Assembly (NCBI RefSeq): GCF_000171815.1
Contig: NZ_ABGR01000014.1
Location: forward strand, 1-64,000
Length of the DNA stretch: 64,000 bases
From: Vibrio sp. AND4
GTDB taxonomy: Bacteria; Pseudomonadota; Gammaproteobacteria; Enterobacterales; Vibrionaceae
Direction: 5' to 3'
The stretch's first letter is position 1; every line of letters begins with the position of its first letter. The position numbers and the translations under genes are program-made. The notes under the pieces were generated by a model. The model was not told where the DNA came from. It worked only from the letters and a program-made list of their open reading frames with translations, and searched no databases. Positions 1 through 9,310 of this stretch are shown here, piece after piece.

Positions 1-239
<239 letters not shown>

Positions 240-358
240 ACAACACCCAAGAGGTTTTGATGGACTCAAAGCAAGAACAGATTGAATGTGTGAGAACAAA
301 AACAGCTTTCCGAATGATTGTTTTTAGGTTGAATTAGACCTGAAGACAAAAAGAATTT

Positions 359-478
359 GCTTGGCGACCATAGCGATTTGGACCCACCTGATTTCCATTC
401 CGAACTCAGAAGTGAAACGAATTAGCGTCGATGGTAGTGTGGGGCTTCCCCATGTGAGAGTAGAACATCGCCAGGCTT
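359..478 (+). rRNA. rrf: 5S ribosomal RNA
   Basis: A 120-base 5S rRNA. The terminal stem is formed by 'tgcttggcga' at the start and 'tcgccaggctt' at the end. The internal conserved stretch 'ccgaactcagaagtgaaac' and the 'gatggtagtgtgggg' arm are present. It sits in the normal place, between 23S and a tRNA gene. Ends are placed by homology to E. coli 5S and may vary by one or two bases. Confidence 0.96.
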
Positions 479-544
479 TAATTTCGTTTTTATCTTTTCA
501 AAAAGATGAAGACAAAAATTTAGACTTAAATGTCTAACCAGTGC

Positions 545-621
545 GGAGCGGTAGTTCAGTTGGTTAGAATACCGGCCTGTCACGCCGGGGGTCGCGGGTT
601 CGAGTCCCGTCCGCTCCGCCA
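545..621 (+). tRNA. tRNA-Asp (GTC)
   Basis: A 77-base tRNA with an acceptor stem ggagcgg/ccgctcc, discriminator G, and an encoded CCA at 619-621. The D arm (gttcagttggttagaa), the anticodon loop with GTC at 579-581, and a T arm with gggttcgagtccc are all readable. It is the distal gene of this rRNA operon, which is common in Vibrio. Its last 7 bases plus the next 5 bases recur at 734-745. Confidence 0.97.
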
Positions 622-630
622 CTTATTTAG

Positions 631-657
631 AAACCCAGTCTTCGGACTGGGTTTTGT
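631..657 (+). terminator. Rho-independent terminator of the rRNA operon
   Basis: Inverted repeat aacccagtc-ttcg-gactgggtt (632-653) with a UUCG-type tetraloop, followed by tttgt. It lies 10 bases after tRNA-Asp and should end the rRNA operon transcript. Confidence 0.9.
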
Positions 658-660
658 CGT

Positions 661-744
661 TTAAGAGCAGGAGACTTTCCCTTGCTGGGAACGACTCCAA
701 TTACGTGCAAGCCCAGACTAGGCGCCCCGCCGTTCCGCCACTTA
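661..744. other. Scar between tRNA-Asp terminator and IS630; repeat of tRNA 3' end
   Basis: No gene is seen here. The 12 bases tccgccacttat at 615-626 (tRNA-Asp 3' end plus flank) recur exactly at 734-745. The stretch 688-740 begins ggaacg and ends cgttcc-g-cca, which looks like the acceptor ends of a tRNA with most of its body missing. Either a collapsed second tRNA copy or an attachment-site-like duplication would explain this. The IS630 partial end starts directly after it. Confidence 0.5.
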
Positions 745-1060
745 TACCAATCCGGAAAATTAACTGATCAGGTTTATCCAATCTCTTCTGCTTATTTTTG
801 TGACACGATCTTTGCACTCAAGAAATCCATTCCAAGCGCGACAAACCTTGGAAACAATGTCGTTATAATCAGTGAAACTTTGATTCGCTAGATAATGTTG
901 TCGCAACCAACTCCAAACTTGCTCTATAGGGTTAAGCTCTGGCGAGTAGGGAGGAAGCTTAATAGTACTGACGTTATTAAACTCTCTCGCAATATCATCG
1001 GTATGCCAGCCTGCACCATCTATTATAACGACAGCATGACGTCCTTTTTTAGTAGCCTTA
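745..1060 (-). mobile_element. Partial IS630-family element (left end only)
   Basis: These 316 bases match 1061-1376, the left end of the adjacent complete element, with one visible difference (t at 1021 against c at 1337). The segment starts at the same outer end (taccaatccgg) and stops abruptly at an internal TA. It encodes only the C-terminal part of the transposase on the minus strand and cannot be functional alone. The junction at TA is what is expected if one IS copy inserted into another. Confidence 0.85.
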
Positions 1061-2178
1061 TACCAATCCGGAAAATTAACTGATCAGGTTTATCCAATCT
1101 CTTCTGCTTATTTTTGTGACACGATCTTTGCACTCAAGAAATCCATTCCAAGCGCGACAAACCTTGGAAACAATGTCGTTATAATCAGTGAAACTTTGAT
1201 TCGCTAGATAATGTTGTCGCAACCAACTCCAAACTTGCTCTATAGGGTTAAGCTCTGGCGAGTAGGGAGGAAGCTTAATAGTACTGACGTTATTAAACTC
1301 TCTCGCAATATCATCGGTATGCCAGCCTGCACCATCCATTATAACGACAGCATGACGTCCTTTTTTAGTAGCCTTAGATATCTGCTCTAAGTGCTTGGTC
1401 ATTATGTCCTTGTTAACCCAGGGAACCACCATGGCTTCACCAATTCCTCTTTCAGGGTATGCTGAATCAAACAAATAAGCGTATTCAAATTGCTGTTGTT
1501 TTACCACGCGAGGTCTCGTTCCACGAGCCGCCCAAAGACGTGTCGTTGTGTTCTGTTGGCCAAACCTAGCTTCGTCTTGAAACCAGACATCAACACTCTC
1601 TAGCCCAATATGACCGGGGATCTTAAGGATCGTTTCTATTTTGAATTTTTTTAAAATCGTCTTGGACTTGCTGTGATTGTTTAGGGTGTTTGGAGCGAGA
1701 AGTTATCCAAGAGAAACCCATGTGATCGAGGAGATAATAGATAGAATTAGGGTGGTAGTATTTATCAAAGTTTTTCACGATGTAGTCATGTATATCGCTC
1801 CCGACAAGGCGCCCGCCCGAAGGGGAGTCTGCTTCTTTTTTAATGAATGCACTGAGTTGTTTTCGTTGTTCTGCATTGAGATATGCAGGTCTGCCTGTGC
1901 GAGGTTTTTCTTGAAGCCCTTCCAATCCTTCTTCAAGAAATGTTTGAACCCATTTGTTTACACTAGTTCGACTGACTTTAAGGTATTTGGCAATTTGAGT
2001 GCGCGAGTGACCTTCTTTGAAGTGGGCAAGTGCTAGCAAGCGAACCTTCATTTGAATAGTTTTTTGTTGGCTTGCTAGTTTTTTAAAATCAGTATTATTA
2101 AGGCTATCCATCGCGATTTTCTGTAAGAGTTCGACAGCCTCAATTAGATTTTATTTTTACTTTAATTGATATTCGGTA
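1061..2178 (-). mobile_element. IS630-family insertion sequence
   Basis: An element of about 1.1 kb carrying a two-part IS630/Tc1-type transposase on the minus strand. The left end reads taccaatccggaaaattaa. The right end, read on the minus strand, is taccgaatatcaattaa, an imperfect inverted repeat. IS630 elements insert at TA, and the left flank ends in TA at 1059-1060. The right boundary is less certain because no TA follows directly. It lies just downstream of an rRNA operon and convergent to nothing essential. Confidence 0.8.
1076..2111 (-). CDS. IS630-family transposase, split by a +1 frameshift
   Basis: Two consecutive frames together give a full-length IS630-type transposase of about 345 residues. 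The first part (2111 to 1623, 162 aa) carries a helix-turn-helix DNA-binding region with 'SRTQIAKYLKVSRTSVNKWV'. The second part, open from about 1650 and with its first ATG at 1507, carries the DDE catalytic core: 'WFQDEARFG', 'VVIMDGAGWH' and 'SPELNPIEQVW' supply D, D and E. The frames meet at a run of seven A (minus strand; T at 1646-1652). Skipping one base there continues the protein as DDFKKFKIETILKIPG. A -1 shift at the same place meets a stop almost at once. This is either a programmed slip (transcriptional slippage on A7 is possible) or a disabling one-base insertion. Confidence 0.85.
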
Positions 2179-2215
2179 CTCGAGTATTGTCGATAAGTCT
2201 ATTTGCAAACAAGCC

Positions 2216-2248
2216 ATAAAAAAGGCAGCCCATCATGAGGCTGCCTAG
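2216..2248 (-). terminator. Terminator after the CPA1 antiporter gene
   Basis: Inverted repeat aggcagcc (2223-2230) and ggctgcct (2239-2246), followed on the minus strand by six T. It lies about 20 bases past the antiporter stop codon. Confidence 0.85.
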
Positions 2249-2269
2249 CAATAGCGATGATGTAAGTAA

Positions 2270-3595
2270 TTATTCTTGAGAAGCCTTTGATTCTTGCGTC
2301 TCAGAAGAAGCTTCTTGTTCCATTTCTTTCTCGGCTTGTTTTGCTTTCTCAATCATTGGTGTAATGGTTGAACCTTGGATAAGTATAGAGAACACAACCA
2401 CCGAGTAAGTCATCACCATGATGATTTCTTTTACATCAATCAATTTTTCTGGAATGACCAAGATACCTGAGGGGATTGATAATGCCATGGCCAATGCAAG
2501 CCCTCCACGTAAGCCGCCCCAAGTAAGAATCTTCACTGACCACGGGTTGTACTTTCTGTAGCGCTTAAAGCCGATATAAGAGATGAATACACTGAGGTAG
2601 CGAGCAGCCAGTACAAGTGGTACTGAAATGGCCATCATTATCCAGTCTTCTTTATGGAATTCGAACAGAAGCATCGACATACCGATCAGTAGGAATAACA
2701 CGCCATTTAGGAATTCATCGACCAATTCCCAGAAGTGGTCTAAGTGATCTTCACTTTCTTTCGAGAAACCAATAAAGCGTGTCCAGTTACCAATCATGAT
2801 ACCCGATACCACCATTGCTAACGGTCCTGATACGTGAAGGTATTCTGCAAATGCGTAACCAGCGGTTGGAACGCCAATAGTGAGCAGCAGTTCCATTGAG
2901 TGATCGTCGGTCGCACTGATTAGGTAGTGAAAAATTAAACCTAATACGAAGCCGTAAACAATGCCACCGATCGCTTCTTGAATAAATAGGTGTGTAACGC
3001 TGCCCACTGTTGGTGCTTCGGTGCCGAATGCTATGGTGAATAGCGTTACGAAAATCACCAGACCAAAGCCGTCGTTAAACAAGGACTCACCTTCAATTTG
3101 TGTTGAGATGCGTCTTGGGGCGTTGAGCTTTTTAACAATAGCGAGTACCGCAATCGGGTCTGTTGGGGAGATAAGTGCACCGAAGAGCAAGCAGTACACA
3201 AGGTCGAATTGAATACCGATAACTTGGCAGAAACCGTAAAGTACAAAGCCAATGAAAAAAGTGGAGAACAGCGTCGCACCTAAAGCGAGCACGGTGATTT
3301 CCCATTTTTGATCTTTGAGGTTAGGGAGTTTGATACCTAAGCCACCAGCAAACAGCAGGAATCCAAGGATACCCTTGAGAAGAAAATCTTCGAAATTAAT
3401 GCTGGTAACGGTCTCGGTTGCTATCTCGTTGAGGTGAAACCAATCATTTTGACCTGCGATTAGAATGAGAAGTGAAAGAATCATCGAACCAGCAGTGATT
3501 GCGATGGTGGTTTGCATCTTTCCTATCTTGCTGTTTACAAAGGCAATAACCATTGCAGCCGCAGATAGAAAACATAAAGTATGATAGACCGACAT
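2270..3595 (-). CDS. CPA1-family Na+/H+ antiporter (NhaP-like)
   Basis: A polytopic inner-membrane cation/proton exchanger of about 441 residues with some 12 hydrophobic segments. Family signatures seen are 'ISPTDPIAVLAIVKKL' (the TDP motif of the ion pathway), 'IEGESLFNDGFGLVIF' (the ND motif) and 'TWGGLRGGLALAMALS' near the C-terminus. The C-terminal tail is short, hydrophilic and rich in Glu. The frame opens at 3616, but the ATG at 3595 has an AGAG-type ribosome binding site six bases upstream, so I prefer it. The gene stands alone between the IS element and metH, and is divergent from metH. The transported cation (Na+, K+ or Li+) cannot be read from sequence. Confidence 0.88.
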   Translation of the reverse strand: MSVYHTLCFLSAAAMVIAFVNSKIGKMQTTIAITAGSMILSLLILIAGQNDWFHLNEIATETVTSINFEDFLLKGILGFLLFAGGLGIKLPNLKDQKWEITVLALGATLFSTFFIGFVLYGFCQVIGIQFDLVYCLLFGALISPTDPIAVLAIVKKLNAPRRISTQIEGESLFNDGFGLVIFVTLFTIAFGTEAPTVGSVTHLFIQEAIGGIVYGFVLGLIFHYLISATDDHSMELLLTIGVPTAGYAFAEYLHVSGPLAMVVSGIMIGNWTRFIGFSKESEDHLDHFWELVDEFLNGVLFLLIGMSMLLFEFHKEDWIMMAISVPLVLAARYLSVFISYIGFKRYRKYNPWSVKILTWGGLRGGLALAMALSIPSGILVIPEKLIDVKEIIMVMTYSVVVFSILIQGSTITPMIEKAKQAEKEMEQEASSETQESKASQE

Positions 3596-3718
3596 AGAGC
3601 TCTCTTTATGTAACATTTTATGAATGGAATTCTCGGATGATGTTGACTAAATAGCAAACATTTTTTCGGGATTATTTTGTAATTCAACGCAAACAAAATA
3701 ATCATCAATTTGCATTTT

Positions 3719-3734
3719 AGACGTCTAGACTCCT
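3719..3734 (+). promoter_or_regulatory. MetJ operator: two tandem met boxes
   Basis: AGACGTCT (3719-3726) is the exact consensus met box, and AGACTCCT follows directly (3727-3734, 6 of 8 matching). MetJ with S-adenosylmethionine binds two or more adjacent 8-base boxes. The site lies 50 bases upstream of the metH start codon, so SAM-dependent repression of metH is inferred. Confidence 0.8.
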
Positions 3735-3784
3735 TTAATTTGTGTGTTAGGATGGAGAGATAACAAAAGGAATGAGGCTGTACT

Positions 3785-6700
3785 GTGGGAAGTAATGTAA
3801 GACAACAGATTGAAGCTCAATTAAAGCAACGTATTTTATTGATCGATGGTGGTATGGGCACCATGATTCAAGGATACCAACTTGAAGAGCAAGACTACCG
3901 AGGAGAACGCTTTGCAGATTGGCATAGTGATCTAAAAGGCAACAATGATTTGTTGGTGCTCACTCAGCCTCAATTGATTAAGGAAATTCACAGCGCTTAC
4001 TTAGAAGCTGGCGCTGATATTCTTGAGACCAACACCTTTAACGCGACGACGATCGCGATGGCTGACTATGAAATGGAAAGCCTGAGTGAGGAAATTAACT
4101 TTGCCGCTGCAAAGCTTGCTCGTGAAGCTGTGGATGAGTGGACGTCAAAAACACCAGATCGTCCGCGTTATGTTGCGGGAGTGCTTGGTCCGACAAACCG
4201 TACCTGTTCTATTTCTCCTGATGTTAATGATCCGGGCTATCGAAATGTTTCCTTTGATGAGCTGGTTGAAGCATATTCTGAATCCACTCGAGCTCTGATT
4301 AGAGGTGGTTCCGATCTTATCCTCATCGAGACTATCTTTGATACGCTAAACGCGAAAGCTTGTGCCTTTGCGGTTGATAGCGTTTTCGAAGAATTAGAGA
4401 TTACATTACCAGTCATGATCTCCGGCACCATAACCGATGCTTCCGGACGCACGCTTTCTGGTCAAACAACGGAAGCCTTTTACAATTCTCTGCGTCATGT
4501 TAATCCGATTTCATTTGGCTTAAATTGTGCGCTTGGTCCTGACGAACTTCGCCCTTACGTAGAAGAGCTATCTCGTATTTCCGAATCTTTTATTTCTACT
4601 CACCCAAACGCGGGTTTACCAAATGCTTTTGGTGAGTATGACCTTTCACCTGAAGAGATGGCGAATCATGTAAAAGAGTGGGCGGAGAGCGGTTTCCTCA
4701 ATCTTATTGGTGGCTGTTGTGGTACGACACCAGAGCACATTCGCCATATGGCAATGGCGGTTGAAGGTATGAAACCTCGTGAGTTGCCAGATCTTACGGT
4801 TGCGTGTCGCTTATCCGGTCTCGAGCCTCTGACGATTGAAAAAGAGTCGCTGTTTATTAACGTTGGTGAACGCACTAACGTAACGGGTTCGGCGCGCTTC
4901 AAACGTCTGATCAAAGAAGAGCTCTACGATGAGGCTCTTGAGGTTGCTCGTCAGCAAGTTGAGAACGGTGCTCAGATCATCGACATCAACATGGATGAAG
5001 GTATGTTGGACGCTGAAGCCTGTATGGTTCGCTTCCTTCATCTCTGCGCGTCCGAACCAGAAATCTCCAAAGTGCCAATCATGGTTGACTCCTCTAAGTG
5101 GGAGGTGATCGAAGCAGGGCTTAAATGCATTCAGGGCAAGGGTATTGTGAACTCCATCTCTTTGAAAGAAGGGAAAGAGAAGTTTATTGAACAAGCAAAG
5201 CTGATTCGCCGTTATGGCGCGGCTGTGATCGTCATGGCCTTTGATGAGCTCGGTCAGGCGGAAACACGTGAACGCAAGCTTGAAATTTGTACTAACGCTT
5301 ATCGTATCTTGGTTGATGAAGTCGGCTTCCCTGCGGAAGATATCATTTTTGACCCGAATATTTTTGCCGTTGCGACGGGCATCGAAGAGCACAACAACTA
5401 TGCCGTGGATTTCATCGAAGCGGTTGCCGACATTAAGCGCGACTTGCCTCACGCGATGATCTCTGGCGGTGTGTCTAATGTTTCCTTCTCATTCCGCGGT
5501 AATAATTACGTTCGTGAAGCGATTCACGCGGTGTTCCTATACCACTGTTTTAAAAATGGTATGGACATGGGCATTGTTAACGCCGGTCAATTAGAAATCT
5601 ATGACAACGTCCCGGATAAACTCCGTGAAGCGGTTGAAGATGTGGTGTTGAACCGCCGTGACGATTCAACCGAGCGATTGTTAGATATAGCGGCGGAGTA
5701 TGCGGGTAAAGGCGTTGGCAAAGAGGAGGATGCCTCGGCACAAGAGTGGCGTACCTGGGCGGTAGAGAAACGTTTAGAGCATGCGCTTGTAAAGGGCATA
5801 ACAGAGTTTATTGTCGAAGATACTGAAGAGGCTCGCCTCAATGCCTCTAAGCCACTTGAAGTGATTGAAGGTCCATTAATGGACGGTATGAACGTGGTTG
5901 GTGATCTATTTGGTGAAGGTAAGATGTTCCTTCCTCAAGTAGTGAAATCCGCGCGTGTTATGAAGCAAGCGGTAGCGCACCTAGAGCCTTTCATTAACGA
6001 GGAAAAGCAAGCGGGTTCATCGAATGGCAAAATCTTGCTAGCGACGGTAAAAGGCGACGTGCACGATATCGGTAAGAATATCGTCGGTGTGGTATTGCAA
6101 TGTAATAACTATGAAATCATTGACCTTGGCGTCATGGTACCGTGCGACAAGATCCTTAAAGTCGCGAAAGAAGAGAATGTCGATATCATCGGTTTATCAG
6201 GCCTAATCACGCCTTCTCTTGATGAAATGGTGCATGTGGCAAAAGAGATGGAGCGTCTCGATTTTGATGTGCCACTTCTGATTGGTGGTGCAACAACATC
6301 GAAAGCGCATACGGCGGTTAAGATTGAGCAGAACTATAAAAACCCCGTGGTATATGTGAACAATGCTTCTCGTGCGGTTGGTGTATGCTCCTCACTGCTA
6401 TCAGATGAGCGCCGCCCCGGCTTTGTTGAAAAGTTGGATGCAGACTATGAACGCGTGCGTGAGCAGCATCACCGTAAGAAACCGCGTACTAAGCCTGTTA
6501 CGTTAGAAGCGGCACGAGCGAATAAAGTCGCGATTGATTGGGGAGCGTATACCCCGCCTATACCAGCGAAGCCTGGCATTCACGTTTTTGATGATTTTGA
6601 AGTGTCGACGTTACGTAAGTATATCGACTGGACACCTTTCTTCATGACTTGGTCGTTAGTCGGTAAGTATCCGACTATTTTTAAACACTCTGAGGTTGGA

Positions 6701-7465
6701 GAGGAAGCGCAACGTTTATATAAAGACGCCAATGATTTGCTTGAACGCATTGAGAGTGAGGGATTGCTTAAGGCCCGTGGTATGTGTGGTTTATTTCCAG
6801 CGGCGAGTGTGGGCGATGATATTGAAGTTTATACGGATGAATCGCGCACCGAAGTTGCAAGAGTTTTGCTGAATTTACGTCAGCAGACCGAGAAGCCTAA
6901 AGGTTTCAACTACTGCCTTTCTGATTATATTGCTCCGAAAGAGTCGGGTAAAAAAGATTGGATTGGTGCATTCGCGGTGACAGGTGGTATCGGCGAGCGT
7001 GAACTTGCAGATGAGTACAAAGCACAAGGTGATGACTACAATGCCATTATGATTCAAGCGGTTGCTGATCGTCTGGCCGAAGCATTTGCTGAGTGTTTGC
7101 ATGAAAGAGTGCGCAAGGAGATTTGGGGTTACGCTGTGGAGGAAGATCTGTCGAATGAAGAACTGATTCGCGAGAAATACCAAGGTATTCGCCCAGCACC
7201 AGGTTATCCCGCATGTCCTGAGCACACAGAGAAAGGACCGATCTGGGATCTAATGAATGTTGAAGAAAATATTGGTATGTCGCTGACCTCCAGTTATGCG
7301 ATGTATCCAGGTGCTTCGGTATCAGGTTGGTACTTCTCGCATCCTGACTCACGTTATTTTGCGATTGCGCAGATCCAAGAGGATCAGTTACTCAGTTACG
7401 CTGATCGCAAAGGGTGGGATAGGATCGAAGCAGAAAAATGGCTTGGTCCAAACATTAATGGTTAA
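3785..7465 (+). CDS. metH: Cobalamin-dependent methionine synthase MetH
   Basis: Transfers the methyl group of 5-methyltetrahydrofolate through methylcobalamin to homocysteine, forming methionine. The 1226-residue length equals that of the E. coli enzyme. Domains in order: homocysteine-binding barrel (about 1-340) with zinc ligands C248, C311 and C312; pterin-binding barrel (about 350-640); helical cap and cobalamin domain (about 660-890) with the DVHDIGKN motif, whose H760 is the lower axial ligand of cobalt; and the reactivation domain that binds S-adenosylmethionine (about 900-1226, including '[12 protein letters not shown]'). The start is GTG, preceded by an AAAGGAATGAGG stretch and giving an N-terminus like that of E. 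coli. It is monocistronic, with tandem met boxes upstream and a terminator downstream. Confidence 0.98.
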   Translation: MGSNVRQQIEAQLKQRILLIDGGMGTMIQGYQLEEQDYRGERFADWHSDLKGNNDLLVLTQPQLIKEIHSAYLEAGADILETNTFNATTIAMADYEMESLSEEINFAAAKLAREAVDEWTSKTPDRPRYVAGVLGPTNRTCSISPDVNDPGYRNVSFDELVEAYSESTRALIRGGSDLILIETIFDTLNAKACAFAVDSVFEELEITLPVMISGTITDASGRTLSGQTTEAFYNSLRHVNPISFGLNCALGPDELRPYVEELSRISESFISTHPNAGLPNAFGEYDLSPEEMANHVKEWAESGFLNLIGGCCGTTPEHIRHMAMAVEGMKPRELPDLTVACRLSGLEPLTIEKESLFINVGERTNVTGSARFKRLIKEELYDEALEVARQQVENGAQIIDINMDEGMLDAEACMVRFLHLCASEPEISKVPIMVDSSKWEVIEAGLKCIQGKGIVNSISLKEGKEKFIEQAKLIRRYGAAVIVMAFDELGQAETRERKLEICTNAYRILVDEVGFPAEDIIFDPNIFAVATGIEEHNNYAVDFIEAVADIKRDLPHAMISGGVSNVSFSFRGNNYVREAIHAVFLYHCFKNGMDMGIVNAGQLEIYDNVPDKLREAVEDVVLNRRDDSTERLLDIAAEYAGKGVGKEEDASAQEWRTWAVEKRLEHALVKGITEFIVEDTEEARLNASKPLEVIEGPLMDGMNVVGDLFGEGKMFLPQVVKSARVMKQAVAHLEPFINEEKQAGSSNGKILLATVKGDVHDIGKNIVGVVLQCNNYEIIDLGVMVPCDKILKVAKEENVDIIGLSGLITPSLDEMVHVAKEMERLDFDVPLLIGGATTSKAHTAVKIEQNYKNPVVYVNNASRAVGVCSSLLSDERRPGFVEKLDADYERVREQHHRKKPRTKPVTLEAARANKVAIDWGAYTPPIPAKPGIHVFDDFEVSTLRKYIDWTPFFMTWSLVGKYPTIFKHSEVGEEAQRLYKDANDLLERIESEGLLKARGMCGLFPAASVGDDIEVYTDESRTEVARVLLNLRQQTEKPKGFNYCLSDYIAPKESGKKDWIGAFAVTGGIGERELADEYKAQGDDYNAIMIQAVADRLAEAFAECLHERVRKEIWGYAVEEDLSNEELIREKYQGIRPAPGYPACPEHTEKGPIWDLMNVEENIGMSLTSSYAMYPGASVSGWYFSHPDSRYFAIAQIQEDQLLSYADRKGWDRIEAEKWLGPNING

Positions 7466-7482
7466 CCGAACCGTCAACAAAC

Positions 7483-7512
7483 TAACAGGGCTGCGATGTG
7501 CAGCCCTTGTTT
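7483..7512 (+). terminator. Terminator after metH
   Basis: Inverted repeat gggctgc-gatgt-gcagccc (7488-7506) followed by ttgttta. It lies between the convergent metH and lysC genes and may serve both, although the T-run is better on the plus strand. Confidence 0.75.
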
Positions 7513-7531
7513 ATTGATGAGTTAAATTTTA

Positions 7532-8881
7532 TTACTCAAACAATTCTGTATGCAGTTTTTGAATTGCTTGGCGTGATACCGACTCATGAACAAGGAAGCA
7601 CAGGTTATGCGGGCTGGCGCCGTAACAAATCATGCGTAGGTTAAAGTCTTCTAAGGTACCAAAAACTTGCTTAGCGTAACCCTTACACTCACTCATATTA
7701 TTACCAATCAGAGCGACCAGGCATAAGTCGTGTTCTACTTCTACTTTACACAGTTCTTCTAGTTCTTCACGCACTGCTTGTGGGAGCTGTGGGGCGCCAC
7801 CTGATGTGTCTGTTTGATCAAGAGTGAGTGAAACACTGATTTCAGATGTGGTGATAAGATCGACGGAGATTTTGTGTTTTGCTAGGATCTCAAACACCTT
7901 GGCTAAGAAGCCGTATGCGTGAAACATATTAACACTGCGCAGTGTCACCATGGTTTGGTTGTCGCGCAGAGTGAGTGCTCGGAATAAAGGTGAGCTCTCT
8001 ACTTGATGGCGGATCCAGGTGCCGCCTTTTTCGGGTTCTTTAGAGGAACCAACAAAAACCGGAATATCATGACGAAGCGCAGGAACTAAGGTTGAAGGGT
8101 GGAGGATCTTTGCTCCAAAGTTTGCCATTTCAGATGCTTCACTAAAGCTGATCTCTGGAATTGGTGCGGCTTTTGAAGCAATGCGCGGGTCCGTGGTGTA
8201 GATGCCCGGAACGTCGGTCCAAATCTCTAGGCCTGCCGCTTTCACGCCTTCTGCGATCAATGCGGCGCTGTAGTCACTGCCACCACGACCAAGAGTTGTT
8301 GTGTTACCTTCTTCATCTGAGCCGATAAACCCTTGAGTGATAACCACGTACTGCTGGCAAAGTGGAACCAGCTTTTCTTGCGCCCGTTGCGCGATTGTCT
8401 CAACATTGGGTTCTGCGCACCCAAAGTTGCCATCGGTTTTGAGAATATCCCTAATATCAAAACGAACAGCGTTGAGGCCTTTCTCGCGCATTAGCTGAGC
8501 AAGAACATGAGTGGACATCAGCTCGCCACATGCCACTAAATGGTCGGTGAGTTTACTGCTTGCTTGAATAGAGGCAGCCTCAGCAAGGCTCGTGACTGTA
8601 TCGAGAATCTCGTAAACTTCAGTAGCGGTTTTGGCCGCATCTTGTAATCGAGCTAATATTGACTCATGTATATCGGCTAATTTTTGCAATACTTCTGCGC
8701 GATGTTCTTGGTCCTGAACACCATTTGCTAATTCGACTAAAAGGTTGGTAACGCCAGAGCAAGCGCTGCTCACAACAAGGCGGGTATTTGGATTGTTTTT
8801 TATGATAGTGGAGCAACGACTCATTGCCTCAAAGTTGGCAACACTGGTTCCACCGAATTTTGCTACGTTAAATGCGCTCAC
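7532..8881 (-). CDS. lysC: Lysine-sensitive aspartokinase III LysC
   Basis: Phosphorylates aspartate in the first step of the lysine, threonine and methionine pathway. The protein has 449 residues, as in E. coli LysC. It begins with the kinase motif 'FNVAKFGGTSVANF'. The nucleotide-binding region 'TTTLGRGGSDYSAALIAEG' follows, then the aspartate-binding 'EISFSEASEMANFGAKILHP', and tandem ACT regulatory domains occupy the last ~150 residues. The start is the GTG at 8881: it has GGGAGA seven bases upstream and matches the family N-terminus. The open frame extends further upstream to 8968, but that extension is unlike any aspartokinase. Expression should be controlled by the lysine riboswitch upstream. 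Confidence 0.96.
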   Translation of the reverse strand: MSAFNVAKFGGTSVANFEAMSRCSTIIKNNPNTRLVVSSACSGVTNLLVELANGVQDQEHRAEVLQKLADIHESILARLQDAAKTATEVYEILDTVTSLAEAASIQASSKLTDHLVACGELMSTHVLAQLMREKGLNAVRFDIRDILKTDGNFGCAEPNVETIAQRAQEKLVPLCQQYVVITQGFIGSDEEGNTTTLGRGGSDYSAALIAEGVKAAGLEIWTDVPGIYTTDPRIASKAAPIPEISFSEASEMANFGAKILHPSTLVPALRHDIPVFVGSSKEPEKGGTWIRHQVESSPLFRALTLRDNQTMVTLRSVNMFHAYGFLAKVFEILAKHKISVDLITTSEISVSLTLDQTDTSGGAPQLPQAVREELEELCKVEVEHDLCLVALIGNNMSECKGYAKQVFGTLEDFNLRMICYGASPHNLCFLVHESVSRQAIQKLHTELFE

Positions 8882-9000
8882 TGCGTTCTCCCGCGACTTC
8901 CTGAAAATAACAACAATTAATGGGTTGCCCAATACATCCAATGTATGGTGAGGAAAGGAACAGAGCAAATAGAGAGGTAGTAAGAATGTGATTTAAAATT

Positions 9001-9178
9001 TACCCTCAGAAGCTCTTCATCAAACAGCGTTGATGACAGTTGATGGGATTCAACCCAAGTCAACCGACAAGTCAAATCCGGCAAATTTGACTTACCTCGG
9101 CACTGCTCCCCCTGAGTGATTGGTATTGGAGTTGCGGCTCCACAAATCACCTACCTAGGCAGTGCTCCTCTTCTGCAT
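9001..9178 (-). promoter_or_regulatory. Lysine riboswitch (L box) of lysC
   Basis: Read on the minus strand, the leader carries the L-box core elements in the same order as in the E. coli lysC leader: 'agaagagga', 'gtggagcc', 'ctcaggggg', 'agtgccgaggt', 'ggttga' and 'gcttctgaggg'. The first and last elements pair as the closing P1 helix. Lysine binding should repress lysC. I see no strong intrinsic terminator before the GTG at 8881, so control may act on translation or by Rho. The exact mechanism is inferred. Confidence 0.93.
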
Positions 9179-9189
9179 AAAGCTTTATC

Positions 9190-9218
9190 ATTGAACGGTT
9201 TTGCTGCCACATTGTCAA
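9190..9218 (-). promoter_or_regulatory. Probable sigma-70 promoter of lysC
   Basis: On the minus strand, TTGACA (9218-9213), a 17-base spacer and TTCAAT (9195-9190, four of six matches). Transcription would start near 9183, just before the first base of the lysine riboswitch, which supports the call. Confidence 0.6.
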
Positions 9219-9310
9219 CCAAAATTGCAACGATTATAAAGTTTTTTATTAACGAATTTGTGACAGTGGTTTGACCTCTATACTTAGGGTTAATTGCTGA
9301 CAGAGGAAAA

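Noticed and set aside
422..622. A minus-strand frame across 5S rRNA and tRNA-Asp
   Set aside because: It overlaps two RNA genes on the other strand, which explain the conservation.
682..1083. Two plus-strand open frames over the partial IS end
   Set aside because: They are antisense to the transposase C-terminal coding sequence and repeat as the IS repeats. No ribosome binding site or family match is seen.
4811..5452. A 213-codon open frame on the minus strand inside metH
   Set aside because: It lies fully inside the conserved metH reading frame, has no recognisable domain, and is explained by the codon pattern of the opposite strand.
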